This document shows, one piece after another, positions 7,915 through 16,025 of a stretch of 63,202 nt of DNA. This stretch comes from Agrococcus sp. (GTDB lineage: Bacteria; Actinomycetota; Actinomycetes; Actinomycetales; Microbacteriaceae). A program made the translations under genes and the position numbers. The notes beneath the pieces are model-generated. The model ran no database searches, was not told the DNA's origin, and saw only the letters and a program-made list of their open reading frames with translations. The stretch lies in the NCBI GenBank assembly GCA_031178105.1, contig JAPSJX010000002.1, positions 1 through 63,202 of the forward strand, given 5' to 3'. Numbering within the stretch: position 1 is the stretch's first letter; every line of letters begins with the position of its first letter.

Positions 7915-8004
7915 CGAACCGGTGGTGCGGTTCGGAGATCGCTCCGGGGCTGCTCAGACCCTGGTCAGGCGACGCGCGGAGGCGTCAGCGCTGAGGGAGC
8001 GATC
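7915..8004 (-). promoter_or_regulatory. Candidate attenuator structure in the regulator leader
   Basis: Just behind the leader peptide ORF the minus strand carries a 9-bp perfect inverted repeat (GATCGCTCC at 8004-7996 with GGAGCGATC at 7945-7937). Next comes a 7-bp hairpin with a 6-nt loop (CGAACCG / CGGTTCG, 7934-7915). Together with the peptide ORF this resembles a translation-coupled attenuator. No T run follows, so termination is not proven. Confidence 0.3.
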
Positions 8005-8022
8005 GGGCGGTGCGAGCTGCGC

Positions 8023-8118
8023 TCAAGCACACATTCGACGCATGGCCACCATCGGCATCATCATGCCGTTCGTCCCATCGGCCGCGATGACGGTCGGGAG
8101 GGCAGAGGTGGTGGTCAT
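8023..8118 (-). CDS. Leaderless Met-rich leader peptide (31 aa)
   Basis: A 31-residue ORF whose ATG lies at the predicted transcription start of the best consensus promoter seen in the window. Its last 13 residues read MMMPMVAMRRMCA: six methionines and a penultimate cysteine. The stop is 226 nt before the receiver-less regulator on the same strand. The first half (MTTTSALPTVIAADGTNG) is unremarkable. The role is unknown; a cis-acting leader peptide or a small secreted or metal-binding peptide are both possible. Confidence 0.5.
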   Translation of the reverse strand: MTTTSALPTVIAADGTNGMMMPMVAMRRMCA

Positions 8119-8125
8119 GCCTGTC

Positions 8126-8155
8126 AGTATCGCGGCTTGCATCGGGCGATGTCAA
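8126..8155 (-). promoter_or_regulatory. Sigma-70 promoter of the leader peptide/regulator
   Basis: On the minus strand TTGACA (8155-8150), an 18-nt spacer, then GATACT (8131-8126) end 7 nt before the ATG at 8118. This is a near-consensus promoter and predicts a leaderless mRNA. Confidence 0.75.
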
Positions 8156-8220
8156 ACGACGCCGTCGCGGCGTGTGACGAACTGTGACGCGCGGTCGGGC
8201 GGCCCGGCCCGCATCCGCTC

Positions 8221-8859
8221 CTAGTGGTCGACCGTGCCGTACAGGCGATCGCCCGCGTCGCCGAGGCCCGGCACGATGAAGCCGTGCTCGTTGAGCCGCT
8301 CGTCGAGCGCACCGAGCACGATCGTGACGTCGTGGCCGTCCATGTCGCGCTCGACGCGCTCGATGCCCTCGGGCGTGCCCAGCAGGCAGATCGCGGTGAC
8401 GTCGACGGCACCGCGGTCGAAGAGGAACTGCATCGCGGCCGAGAGCGATCCGCCGGTGGCGAGCATCGGGTCGAGCACGAAGCACTGGCGGTCGGAGAGG
8501 TCCTCGGGCAGCCGCTCGGCATACGTGTAGGGCTCGAGCGTCGTCTCGTTCCGAGCCATGCCGAGGAACCCCACCTCCGCGGTCGGCACGAGCGTCGTCA
8601 TGCCCTCGAGCATGCCGAGACCCGCGCGCAGGATCGGCACCACGAGGGGCCGCGGCTCGGCGATCTCGACGCCGGTCGTCGTCGTCACCGGCGTCGTGAT
8701 CTCCTTGGGCGTCACGCGCACGTTTCGGGTCGCCTCGTAGGCGAGCAGCGTCATGAGCTCCCCGACGAGCGATCGGAACGTGGGGGAGGGCGTGCGCTCG
8801 TCCCGCAGGACGGTGAGCTTGTGCGTGATGAGCGGGTGGTCGGCGACGTGGACTCGCAT
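8221..8859 (-). CDS. upp: Uracil phosphoribosyltransferase
   Basis: Pyrimidine salvage enzyme of 212 residues making UMP from uracil and PRPP. The PRPP-binding loop reads [17 protein letters not shown]; other blocks are [23 protein letters not shown] near the N-terminus and [12 protein letters not shown] at the C-terminus, which contacts uracil in this family. The length is standard. The start is the ATG 6 nt behind TACCCT. tadA is divergent, 48 bp away. Confidence 0.96.
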   Translation of the reverse strand: MRVHVADHPLITHKLTVLRDERTPSPTFRSLVGELMTLLAYEATRNVRVTPKEITTPVTTTTGVEIAEPRPLVVPILRAGLGMLEGMTTLVPTAEVGFLGMARNETTLEPYTYAERLPEDLSDRQCFVLDPMLATGGSLSAAMQFLFDRGAVDVTAICLLGTPEGIERVERDMDGHDVTIVLGALDERLNEHGFIVPGLGDAGDRLYGTVDH

Positions 8860-8865
8860 AGGGTC

Positions 8866-8871
8866 AGGGTA
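8866..8871 (-). promoter_or_regulatory. -10 box of upp
   Basis: TACCCT on the minus strand, 6 nt before the upp ATG; predicts a leaderless mRNA. Confidence 0.55.
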
Positions 8872-8907
8872 GTGGGCGCGTGACGGCACGCCCGATCGGG
8901 AGGGCGC

Positions 8908-9369
8908 ATGCGGCCGGCGGCACGCGACGAGGCGCTGATGCGGTTCGCGCTCGACGAGGCGGCCGCGGCGACCACGACGGCCGACGTGCCGGTCGGCGCG
9001 GTCGTGGTCGACGCATCCGGCGCGATCATCGGGACCGGTCGCAACGAGCGCGAGCTGCGCCACGACCCGACGGCCCACGCCGAGGTGGTGGCGCTGCGCG
9101 AGGCAGCCGCGCGGCTCGGCTCCTGGCGCCTCGACGGATGCGCGCTCGTCGTCACGCTCGAGCCGTGCGTCATGTGCGCGGGCGCGATCCTCGCGAGCCG
9201 GGTGGGGCGCGTCGTCTTCGGCGCCTGGGACGACAAGGCGGGCGCCGCCGGCAGCGTCGTCGACCTGCTGCGCGAGCGGCGGCTCCCGCATCGGGTCGAG
9301 GTCGTCGCAGGGGTGCTCGCCGACGAGGCCGAGGCACAGCTCCGCGCCTTCTTCGCCCCCCGTCGATGA
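8908..9369 (+). CDS. tadA: tRNA adenosine(34) deaminase TadA-like nucleoside deaminase
   Basis: A 153-residue zinc deaminase that converts A34 to inosine in tRNA-Arg(ACG). The zinc site is His57 in AHAE (catalytic Glu59) plus Cys87/Cys90 in [17 protein letters not shown] and the ends of the deaminase fold are intact. It is divergent from upp, a frequent arrangement in actinobacteria. The stop codon is followed at once by a 63-bp palindromic repeat. Confidence 0.92.
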   Translation: MRPAARDEALMRFALDEAAAATTTADVPVGAVVVDASGAIIGTGRNERELRHDPTAHAEVVALREAAARLGSWRLDGCALVVTLEPCVMCAGAILASRVGRVVFGAWDDKAGAAGSVVDLLRERRLPHRVEVVAGVLADEAEAQLRAFFAPRR

Positions 9370-9371
9370 CT

Positions 9372-9434
9372 CTCAACGGAGCGGCTGGCAACGCGAGGGG
9401 ATAGTGCCCTCGCGCGACCGATCACTCCGTCGAG
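9372..9434. repeat. 63-bp palindromic repeat, copy A
   Basis: The element runs from CTCAACGGAG to CTCCGTCGAG, imperfect inverted ends, with an inner perfect GCGAGGG/CCCTCGC stem around a GATAGTG loop. Copies of identical length lie at 22728-22790 (same orientation) and 23731-23793 (reverse orientation). It lies 2 bp behind the tadA stop in a convergent gap, so it may also act as a terminator. Confidence 0.8.
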
Positions 9435-9465
9435 GACGCGGCGACCGGCCCGCGCGACCGTACGG

Positions 9466-9882
9466 TCAGTTCCAGAAGACGGCGATGAGCAGGTTCACCG
9501 CCGCGAGCCCGCCTGCGGTGTGGAAGAAGGGGCCGAGCTTGCGCTCGACCTGCACGTTGCCGACCGACACGGCACCGCCGGCGGTGAGGCGAGCCTTCTC
9601 GGCGTGCATCGCCCGCTGGCGCAGGAACCCGACGAGCGCCGCCACGAAGACGACGACCGCGATGACGCCCTTGACGCCCAGCTTGGCGTGGTTCACGTCG
9701 CCGTCGCCCGCCATCGCGAGGCCGTAGAGCGCGACGCCCGAGACGAGCTGGATCGAGGCGCCGATGAGCAGCATCGTGAAGGCGTAGCCCGCCCGAGCGC
9801 GCATCTGCAGGATGAACGTGCCGATGAGCATCGACAGCCCGACGAGATGGGCGGCGAGCAGCAGCGAGTGCAGGAGCTCCAT
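9466..9882 (-). CDS. Small four-helix membrane protein
   Basis: I do not recognise this 138-residue protein with certainty. It has four hydrophobic helices (about residues 3-25, 33-55, 70-88 and 118-137) with conserved-looking polar spots (AAHLVGLS, NHAKLGVKG, HTAGG). Histidines inside helices recall small quinone- or haem-linked membrane proteins, but that is only a resemblance. Start supported by TAGGCT 6 nt upstream. Confidence 0.75.
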   Translation of the reverse strand: MELLHSLLLAAHLVGLSMLIGTFILQMRARAGYAFTMLLIGASIQLVSGVALYGLAMAGDGDVNHAKLGVKGVIAVVVFVAALVGFLRQRAMHAEKARLTAGGAVSVGNVQVERKLGPFFHTAGGLAAVNLLIAVFWN

Positions 9883-9888
9883 GCAGCG

Positions 9889-9894
9889 AGCCTA
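9889..9894 (-). promoter_or_regulatory. -10 box of the four-helix protein
   Basis: TAGGCT on the minus strand, 6 nt before the ATG at 9882. Confidence 0.55.
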
Positions 9895-9905
9895 CGCAGT
9901 CGCGG

Positions 9906-10868
9906 TCAGTTGCCCGACTGGATGACGATGTGGTCGGTGGAGGGGGCGATCTCGGGCCGCTCGACATAGAGGTCGGGCTCGATGTAGATGACCCGGGCGT
10001 GCGGCACCTGCGTGCGGAGATCGGCCTCGAGGTCGTTGATCGTGCGGGAGACGTGCTCGATGTCGGACTGCGGCGGGAACGCGACCTTCGCCGCGACCAT
10101 CAGCTCGTCCGGGCCCAGGTAGAGCGTCTTCATGTGGATGACCGACTCGACGCCCTTGTGGGCGTTGAGGATGCCGGCGATCCGCGCGGTGTCCTCGCGG
10201 GTCGCGCCCTCGCCGATCAGCAGCGACTTCATCTCGACTGCGAGGATCGCGGCCACTGCGATGAGCAGCACGCCGATGCAGAGCGTGCCGATCGCGTCGA
10301 AGAGCGGGTTGCCGGTGAGGGCGGTGAGGCCGACGGCGACGAACGCGAGCACCAGGCCGACGAGCGCGGCGAGGTCCTCCAGCAGGATGACCGGCAGCTC
10401 GGGGCTCTTCGACTTTCGGATGAACGACCACCAGCCGGCCTTGCCGCGCACCTGGTTGGCCTCCACGATCGCGGTGCGGAACGAGAAGCTCTCGAGCACG
10501 ATCGCGACGCCGAGCACGACGAGGGGCAGCCAGACGATGTCGAGCTCGTGCGGGTGCTGGATCTTCGAGATGCCCTCGGAGATCGAGAACAGCCCGCCGA
10601 CGGAGAACAGCACGAGCGCGACGATGAACGCCCAGACGTAGCGCTCGCGTCCGTAGCCGAACGGGTGGTCCGGGGTCGCCTGCTTCTTGGCGAGCCGGCC
10701 GCCGAGCAGCAGCAGCAGCTGGTTGCCGGCGTCGGCGACCGAGTGGATGGCCTCCGCCAGCATCGACGCCGAGCCCGAGAAGAACCAGGCGATGAACTTG
10801 GTGATGGCGATGCCGGTGTTCGCGAGGAACGCCGCGACGACTGCCTTCGTACCGTGGGATGCGCTCAC
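9906..10868 (-). CDS. Cation diffusion facilitator transporter
   Basis: A 320-residue CDF-family metal exporter (Zn/Fe/Mn by proton antiport). It shows the N-terminal helices (AAFLANTGIAITKFIAWFFSG), the helix II signature SMLAEAIHSVADAGNQLLLL with the metal-site His/Asp pair, helix V, and a C-terminal cytoplasmic domain (residues about 210-320) ending in ARVIYIEPDL. A cytoplasmic loop of about 40 residues separates helices III and IV. The metal is not predictable. GTG start 7 nt behind TAGACT. Confidence 0.9.
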   Translation of the reverse strand: MSASHGTKAVVAAFLANTGIAITKFIAWFFSGSASMLAEAIHSVADAGNQLLLLLGGRLAKKQATPDHPFGYGRERYVWAFIVALVLFSVGGLFSISEGISKIQHPHELDIVWLPLVVLGVAIVLESFSFRTAIVEANQVRGKAGWWSFIRKSKSPELPVILLEDLAALVGLVLAFVAVGLTALTGNPLFDAIGTLCIGVLLIAVAAILAVEMKSLLIGEGATREDTARIAGILNAHKGVESVIHMKTLYLGPDELMVAAKVAFPPQSDIEHVSRTINDLEADLRTQVPHARVIYIEPDLYVERPEIAPSTDHIVIQSGN

Positions 10869-10875
10869 GAGCGGG

Positions 10876-10881
10876 AGTCTA
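10876..10881 (-). promoter_or_regulatory. -10 box of the CDF transporter
   Basis: TAGACT on the minus strand, 7 nt before the GTG at 10868. proC starts in the other direction 66 bp away. Confidence 0.55.
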
Positions 10882-10921
10882 CGCGCGCCGGGCTGGAGTG
10901 GGCCGACCGCCGTCCCGCGGA

Positions 10922-10927
10922 TAGCCT
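10922..10927 (+). promoter_or_regulatory. -10 box of proC
   Basis: TAGCCT lies 6 nt before the proC ATG. Confidence 0.55.
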
Positions 10928-10933
10928 GGCGCC

Positions 10934-11758
10934 ATGGCAGCGACCCTCCCTCCCCTCGCGATGCTCGGCGTCGGCTCGATGGGCGGTGCGATCCTCACGG
11001 GCCTCGCCCGCCGCGGGGCCGAGCGCATCGCCGTCACGAACCGCACGGCCGAGAAGGCCGCGGCGATCCGGCTGGACGGCGTCGAGTCGATCGCGCTCGC
11101 CGATGAGCCCGACGGCAACGCCAGGGCGGTCGCCGGCGCGCGGCTCGTGGTGCTCGGGGTCAAGCCCGCCGGCATCGTCGACCTCGCGCGCGAGATCGCG
11201 CCGCACCTCGAAGCGGATGCCGTGGTCGTCTCGATCGCGGCCGGCACGACGACCGCGTCGATCGAGGCCGTGCTGCCCGCATCCGTCGCCGTCGTGCGCG
11301 CGATGCCGAACACCCCCTCGCACGTCGGGCTCGGCGTGACGGGCGTCGCGGGCGGCAGTCGCGCGGGCGACGACGACGTCGCGCTCGTCGCGCGCATGTT
11401 CGAGGCGGTCGGCGACGTCATCGCGCTCGAGGAGTCGCAGATCGACGCGCTCTCGACCATCTCGGGCTCGGGCCCCGCCTACGTGTTCCTGCTCATCGAG
11501 GAGCTCACGGCGACTGCCGAGCGGATGGGCTTCACTCCCGAGCAGGCGGCGACCATGGTGCAGGGCACGTTCCGGGGCGCGAGCGAGCTGCTCGCCGTCG
11601 ACGGGGCAGCGCCTGCCGAGCTGCGCCGCCGGGTGACGAGCCCGAAGGGCACCACCGAGCGCGCGATCGCGGTGCTGCAGGAGGCTCGCCTCGGCGACAC
11701 CTTCGACCGGGCGACCGCCGCGGCGCTCGAGCGGGCGCGGGAGCTCGCAGCGGGCTGA
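10934..11758 (+). CDS. proC: Pyrroline-5-carboxylate reductase
   Basis: Last step of proline synthesis: NAD(P)H-dependent reduction of P5C. The 274-residue protein has the Rossmann start MLGVGSMGGAIL (about residues 9-20), AMPNTPSHVGLGVTG, and the C-terminal substrate block LSTISGSGPAYVFLLIEELT followed by VTSPKGTTERAI. All family motifs are present and the length is normal. It stands alone, ending before a 49-bp gap. Confidence 0.95.
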   Translation: MAATLPPLAMLGVGSMGGAILTGLARRGAERIAVTNRTAEKAAAIRLDGVESIALADEPDGNARAVAGARLVVLGVKPAGIVDLAREIAPHLEADAVVVSIAAGTTTASIEAVLPASVAVVRAMPNTPSHVGLGVTGVAGGSRAGDDDVALVARMFEAVGDVIALEESQIDALSTISGSGPAYVFLLIEELTATAERMGFTPEQAATMVQGTFRGASELLAVDGAAPAELRRRVTSPKGTTERAIAVLQEARLGDTFDRATAAALERARELAAG

Positions 11759-11807
11759 CGGCACGCCGGCGCGCACGACCCCTCGTCGAGCGCCGCCGCG
11801 CCGCCGC

Positions 11808-12392
11808 TCAGCCGCCGAGCCGGCGGCCCTCGGTGAGCAGCGCGGCGACGCCGTCCGGGTCGATGTGCCGCGCCCGCGGCAGGACGACGGCGCTGTGACC
11901 GGTGCGCAGCGCGAACACCGCCTCGCCGAGCCGGCCCTCCGACCCGTGGGCTCGGCCCCGCACGATGAGCGTCACCGCCCGGCGCCCGCGGCTCCGATGG
12001 ACCGAGACGATCTGCGACCAGGGCACGGTGCTGCCGCCGGGCACGCGCACGCCCCGACGGTCGATCACGATGCCGCCCCCGAGCTGGCGCGCGTAGCGGG
12101 GCACGAGCCAGCTGCCCCCGACGCCGAAGAAGAGGAAGCCGAGCACGCCCATCGCGACGTGGAACGGCGTGTCGCGCGCATCCGAGCCGAAGGGGAGGCT
12201 CGTGAGCGGGCCCAGCACCATCGCCAGCGCAGCGACGGCCAGGACGATGCAGCCTGCGCCGAGCTGCCACGCGCGCGCGGTCCTCGCGGGCAGGCGCACC
12301 GACCCGGAGCGCCGCAGCTCGTCCATCGCGTCGTCGAGCGCCTGAGCGCCGCGCTCGGAGCGGCTGCGGGCGACGGGCCGGACGACGCTCAC
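11808..12392 (-). CDS. Hypothetical membrane protein
   Basis: A 194-residue protein I do not recognise. The N-terminal 45 residues are charged; two hydrophobic helices follow at about 49-70 and 83-105; the C-terminal half (from WLVPRYARQLGGGIVIDRRG) is beta-rich and resembles small PH-like membrane-associated domains (GSTVPWSQIVSVHRSRGR). GTG start overlaps the stop of the YchJ-like gene (GTGA), so it is coupled to it. Confidence 0.72.
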   Translation of the reverse strand: MSVVRPVARSRSERGAQALDDAMDELRRSGSVRLPARTARAWQLGAGCIVLAVAALAMVLGPLTSLPFGSDARDTPFHVAMGVLGFLFFGVGGSWLVPRYARQLGGGIVIDRRGVRVPGGSTVPWSQIVSVHRSRGRRAVTLIVRGRAHGSEGRLGEAVFALRTGHSAVVLPRARHIDPDGVAALLTEGRRLGG

Positions 12393-12787
12393 ATCGCGCT
12401 CCCGTCGACGTACTGCCAACCGCGGTCGCGCCGGAAGCGGCTCAGCTCGCGCAGCACGCCGCGCTCGCCGCCGGCGACCCAGTGCGCCTCGAAGGCGACC
12501 GTCGCCTCGGTGTCGAACGGTCCACCGCTCGTGCCCTGCACGTCGAGCCGCAGCCAGCGGATGCCGGGGTCGAGCTCGAGCGAGCGGGGTCGGGTCGAGG
12601 CGTGCCACGAGGCGAGCAGCCAGTCGACGTCTCCGGTCGCGAAGGCCGAGAAGCGCGAGCGCATGAGCACCTCCGCGGTCGCGGCCTCCCGCTCGCCGCG
12701 GTGGATCGGGCCGCAGCACTCGCCGTAGGTCAGCCCGGTGCCGCAGGGGCACCGCTTCGCGCCGTCGAGCGGCACAGCCGCGCTCAC
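12389..12787 (-). CDS. YchJ-like SEC-C metal-binding protein
   Basis: A 132-residue YchJ/UPF0225-type protein. The N-terminal SEC-C zinc knuckle is CPCGTGLTYGECCGPIHRG; the remainder is the conserved YchJ beta domain (RSRFSAFATGDVDWLLASWH, then SREL-like ends with DRGWQYVDG). Function unknown in the family. GTG start overlaps the trkA stop, and its own stop overlaps the next gene, so trkH-trkA-ychJ-membrane protein form one coupled unit. Confidence 0.85.
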   Translation of the reverse strand: MSAAVPLDGAKRCPCGTGLTYGECCGPIHRGEREAATAEVLMRSRFSAFATGDVDWLLASWHASTRPRSLELDPGIRWLRLDVQGTSGGPFDTEATVAFEAHWVAGGERGVLRELSRFRRDRGWQYVDGSAM

Positions 12788-13455
12788 GAGCCGAGGCCCG
12801 CGAACCGCTCGATGTCGGCCTGGTTGCCCGAGACGATGATGAGGTCGTGGTTCGAGACGATCGTCTCGGGCGTCGCGTAGGTGAACTCCCCGCCAGGGCT
12901 CTTCACACCGACGACGGTCAGGTGGTACTTCGAGCGGATCCTCGACTCCGCGAGCGTGACCCCGCGGATGTGCTTCGGCGGGTACATCTTCACGATCGCG
13001 AACTGGTCGTCGAACTGGATGTAGTCGAGCATCCGGCCCGAGACGAGGTGCGCGACGCGCTCGCCCGCCTCCGCCTCGGGATAGATGACGTGGTTCGCCC
13101 CGATCCGGCTGAGGATCTTGCCGTGCGACTGGCTGATCGCCTTCGCCCAGATCTGCGGGATCCCGAGGTCGACGAGGTTGGCGACGATGAGCACGGACGC
13201 CTCGATCGACGAGCCGACCGCGCACACCGCGATCGCGAAGTCCTGCGCGCCGACCTGCTTGAGCGCGTCGATGGAGCGCGCATCCGCCTGCACCGTGTGC
13301 GTCAGGCGCTCCGACCACTTCTGCACGAGGTCGATGCTGCCGTCGATCGCGAGCACCTCGCGGTCCAGGCGGGCGAGCTGGCCGGCCGTCGCAGCGCCGA
13401 AGCGGCCGAGGCCGATCACGAGCACCGGGGCGTCGTGGGGGATCCTGTCAACCAA
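12784..13455 (-). CDS. Potassium uptake regulatory subunit TrkA/KtrA
   Basis: Cytoplasmic RCK subunit of 223 residues that gates the membrane channel. The N-terminal Rossmann RCK-N domain begins VLVIGLGRFGAATAGQLA and carries acidic AIDGS; the C-terminal RCK-C (TrkA-C) domain covers about residues 140-220. The single RCK pair matches KtrA rather than the double-length E. coli TrkA. Starts inside the end of the channel gene (8-bp overlap). Confidence 0.92.
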   Translation of the reverse strand: MVDRIPHDAPVLVIGLGRFGAATAGQLARLDREVLAIDGSIDLVQKWSERLTHTVQADARSIDALKQVGAQDFAIAVCAVGSSIEASVLIVANLVDLGIPQIWAKAISQSHGKILSRIGANHVIYPEAEAGERVAHLVSGRMLDYIQFDDQFAIVKMYPPKHIRGVTLAESRIRSKYHLTVVGVKSPGGEFTYATPETIVSNHDLIIVSGNQADIERFAGLGS

Positions 13456-14911
13456 CGATCGGCCTCTCCTCGGGGCGCGTGAACAGCTGCGTCGTCTGGC
13501 TCGCCGCGAGCGCCGCCGCGAGCGTCACACTACCAATGCGACCGGCGAACATGGTCAGGCCGAGGATGACCTTCGCCGAGTCCTCGAGGCCCGCGTGGGT
13601 GAAGCCGGTGGAGAGCCCGACCGTGCCGAATGCGCTGATCACGTCGAACAGCACGAACGACAGCGGTGCGCCGGTGATCTCCAGCAGCACGATCGTCACA
13701 CCCGCGACGATCGTGGCGCTCCACAGGGTGACGGACACCGCCAGGCGCAGCACGTCGGACGGGATGCGCCGGCCGAAGGCCTCCATCGACTTGCGCCCGC
13801 GGGCCTCGGCCACAGCGGCGAGGAAGAGGATGGCGAGCGTCGTCACCTTGATACCGCCTGCGGTGGACGCGGAGCCGCCGCCCACGAACATGAGCATGTC
13901 GGTGACGAGCAGGCTCGAGTTGTGGAGCAGCCCGAGGTCCACGACGGCGAAGCCGCCGGAGCGCGCCATCGTCGACAGGAAGAAGGCGTGCAGCAGCTGC
14001 TGCCCGAAGTCGGCCGTTCCCCACGAGTCCGCGTTGCCCCACTCGAGCACCAGGTAGGCGAGACCGCCGGCGAGCAGGAGCATGAGCGAGACCGAGATCG
14101 TCAGCTTCACGTGGAGTGACCACTGACGGGGCGCGCCGAGGTGCCGCAGCAGCACGAAGTACACCGGGAAGCCGAGCGAGCCGATGAAGACGCCGATCAT
14201 GATGACGCCGAGGAACCACGGGTCGGTCGCGTACGGCTCGAGCCCCTCCACCGTGGGCACGAAGCCGGAGTTCGTGAACGCCATGAACGACCAGTAGACG
14301 GCCTCGTAGAGCGCCTGCAGCGGAGGCTTCCCCTCCATCAGGATGCGCGGGTACAGCAGCACGATGAGCGCGGCCTCGAACACGAGGACGGAGAGCGCGA
14401 CGGTGCGGAGCAGCCCGCCCACCTCGCCGAGCCGGATCGCCTGGCCCTCCTTCACGACGCCCCGTCGTACGCGCGACGGATTGGAGTCGCTCGCGGCCAT
14501 GAGCCTCTGCCGCAGGCCCAGCCGCCGTGCGACCGTCATGCCGAGGATCGAGGCGAGGGTCAGCACGCCGATGCCCCCGACCTCGACGCCGATGAGCACG
14601 ACGGCGCTGCCGAAGGGGCTCCAGTGCGTCGCCATGTCGACCACGACGAGGCCTGTGACGCACACCACGCTGATCGCCTGGAAGAAGGCGTCGGCGGGAG
14701 CGGTGGCCTCGCCGCTCGCCGCGGCCCACGGGGTCATGAGGAGCGCCATGAAGGTGAGGTTGAGCGCGGCGAAGACGAGGATCGCGAACCGCGCCGGGTA
14801 CGCGCTGGCGAAGCGCTCGAACGCGCCGCGCCACCGGGGGGCGAACGCCTTCTCGCCGGAGTACCGCTCCGCCACCGTGCCGTGCCTCTCGAGGACTCGA
14901 AGCGCCGCCAC
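13448..14911 (-). CDS. TrkH/KtrB family potassium transporter
   Basis: Integral membrane K+ transporter of 487 residues with four pore repeats. Selectivity-filter-like loops are CVTGLVVVDMATHW, FTNSGFVPTVEG, ARSGGFAVVDLG and FGTVGLSTGFTH. Two-TM-plus-P-loop units are clear through the protein. It should pair with the RCK subunit encoded immediately downstream. The start is a GTG (MAALRVLERHG); I see no good Shine-Dalgarno, and TACGCT lies 17 nt upstream. Confidence 0.92.
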   Translation of the reverse strand: MAALRVLERHGTVAERYSGEKAFAPRWRGAFERFASAYPARFAILVFAALNLTFMALLMTPWAAASGEATAPADAFFQAISVVCVTGLVVVDMATHWSPFGSAVVLIGVEVGGIGVLTLASILGMTVARRLGLRQRLMAASDSNPSRVRRGVVKEGQAIRLGEVGGLLRTVALSVLVFEAALIVLLYPRILMEGKPPLQALYEAVYWSFMAFTNSGFVPTVEGLEPYATDPWFLGVIMIGVFIGSLGFPVYFVLLRHLGAPRQWSLHVKLTISVSLMLLLAGGLAYLVLEWGNADSWGTADFGQQLLHAFFLSTMARSGGFAVVDLGLLHNSSLLVTDMLMFVGGGSASTAGGIKVTTLAILFLAAVAEARGRKSMEAFGRRIPSDVLRLAVSVTLWSATIVAGVTIVLLEITGAPLSFVLFDVISAFGTVGLSTGFTHAGLEDSAKVILGLTMFAGRIGSVTLAAALAASQTTQLFTRPEERPIVG

Positions 14912-15003
14912 GGCGCAGGACGGGGGAAAGCGTAGTCCTCTCCGCCGGTGCTCACGCGCCGCCGCGGTTTGTCGCGCCCCGGCCGCGCTGGCATGCTTTC
15001 GCC

Positions 15004-15702
15004 ATGGCCGACATCTTCAGCGTCATCGCGGACAGCACGCGACGCGACATCCTCAGCGTGCTGCTCGAGCGGCGCGGGACGACGGGCGACGCGAGCGTCA
15101 GCCAGATCGTCGATGCGCTCGGCGTGCCGCAGCCGACGGTGTCGAAGCACCTCCGCACGCTCCGCGACGCGGGACTCGTGACGGTGCGCGAGGACGGCCA
15201 GCACCGCCACTACGCGATCGTGCTCTCGCCCTTCGACGAGATCGACGACTGGCTCATGCCCTTCATCTTCGCCGAGGGCGACCAGGGCGACTCGACGCTC
15301 GGCGCGGCCGCGTTCGCCGCCTGGGCGGGCGTCAACGTGCAGGCGCCGCTGCGGGCGGCCGCGGAGCAGGCGCGCATCGCCGCCGAGCAGGCGCGGGTGG
15401 CGGCGGAGCAGGCGCTCGCGAGGGTCGCCGGCCGCGTCGAGCACCCGGCGCCCGTGGGCGCCTCGCTCGGCCGCCGCGCGGCGGAGAGCGTGCACGACGT
15501 GCAGGAGCGCGTGCAGGAGGCCAGGGACCGCATCCACGACGTGCAGGAGCGGCTGGTCGAGCTGCAGGCGCGCGCCACGCAGCGGATCGACGACGTGCGC
15601 GACAAGAAGCGCCCGCGCGCCATCGGCGACGGGATCGACGACGAGGCCGGCGGAGCGCCCGAGCACGCGGCGCGCGACGAGGACGACGCCCGCCTGGATT
15701 GA
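15004..15702 (+). CDS. ArsR-like HTH regulator with coiled-coil tail
   Basis: A 232-residue protein. Residues 1-80 form an ArsR/SmtB-type winged helix (FSVIADSTRRDILSVLLERR, VPQPTVSKHLRTLRDAGLV, EDGQHRHYAIV). No metal-binding cysteine pair is seen, so sensing is not by classic ArsR chemistry. From about 115 to 200 there is a long Ala/Glu/Arg-rich helix with heptads repeating AAEQARI/AAEQARV/AAEQALA, then VHDVQERVQEARDRIHDVQE, a clear coiled coil. The tail is acidic. Much longer than the usual 100-120 residues. A weak CATGCT box lies 6 nt before the ATG. Confidence 0.8.
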   Translation: MADIFSVIADSTRRDILSVLLERRGTTGDASVSQIVDALGVPQPTVSKHLRTLRDAGLVTVREDGQHRHYAIVLSPFDEIDDWLMPFIFAEGDQGDSTLGAAAFAAWAGVNVQAPLRAAAEQARIAAEQARVAAEQALARVAGRVEHPAPVGASLGRRAAESVHDVQERVQEARDRIHDVQERLVELQARATQRIDDVRDKKRPRAIGDGIDDEAGGAPEHAARDEDDARLD

Positions 15703-15838
15703 GGCGTCCGCTTCGCGGGCAGAGGCGCCCAACGCGCGTCCGCCGCTTTCCGGTAGGATGCCGAGAGCGTTTTCCCTGCGCGGACCTCGAGGTCGTGCAG
15801 CGTCAGCGAGCAATCCCGATCGGAAGTGAGGAACCTCT

Positions 15839-15937
15839 ATGGGTTCTGTGGTGAAGAAGCGCCGCAAGCGCATGGCGAAGAAGAAGCACCGCAAGCTGCT
15901 TCGCAAGACCCGCCACCAGCGTCGCAACCGCAAGTAG
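15839..15937 (+). CDS. Ribosomal protein bS22 (AURKAIP1/COX24 type)
   Basis: A 32-residue, extremely basic peptide starting MGSVVKKRRKRMAKKKHRK and ending RHQRRNRK. This is the actinobacterial bS22 small-subunit protein, which shares the AURKAIP1/COX24 domain and binds near the decoding region of the 30S subunit. A strong GAGGAA Shine-Dalgarno precedes the ATG and a GC-rich hairpin follows the stop, so it is a single-gene unit. Confidence 0.9.
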   Translation: MGSVVKKRRKRMAKKKHRKLLRKTRHQRRNRK

Positions 15938-15950
15938 CCGGTTGCGCCAG

Positions 15951-15977
15951 AGCCGGGATCCCGAACGGGTCCCGGCT
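15951..15977 (+). terminator. Terminator of the bS22 gene
   Basis: Stem AGCCGGGA with TCCCGGCT around an inner CCCG/CGGG region, 13 nt behind the stop, followed by TCTGCG. Confidence 0.6.
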
Positions 15978-16013
15978 TCTGCGTCCCCGCACCGTTCCGA
16001 GCGCGGCGCGACC

Positions 16014-16019
16014 TAGGCT
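16014..16019 (+). promoter_or_regulatory. -10 box of the glutaredoxin-like gene
   Basis: TAGGCT 6 nt before the ATG at 16026. Confidence 0.55.
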
Positions 16020-16025
16020 TGCCGC

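Noticed and set aside
7059-7994. Plus-strand 311-codon frame over the regulator
   Set aside because: Shadow of the minus-strand winged-helix gene, whose domain motifs are clear.
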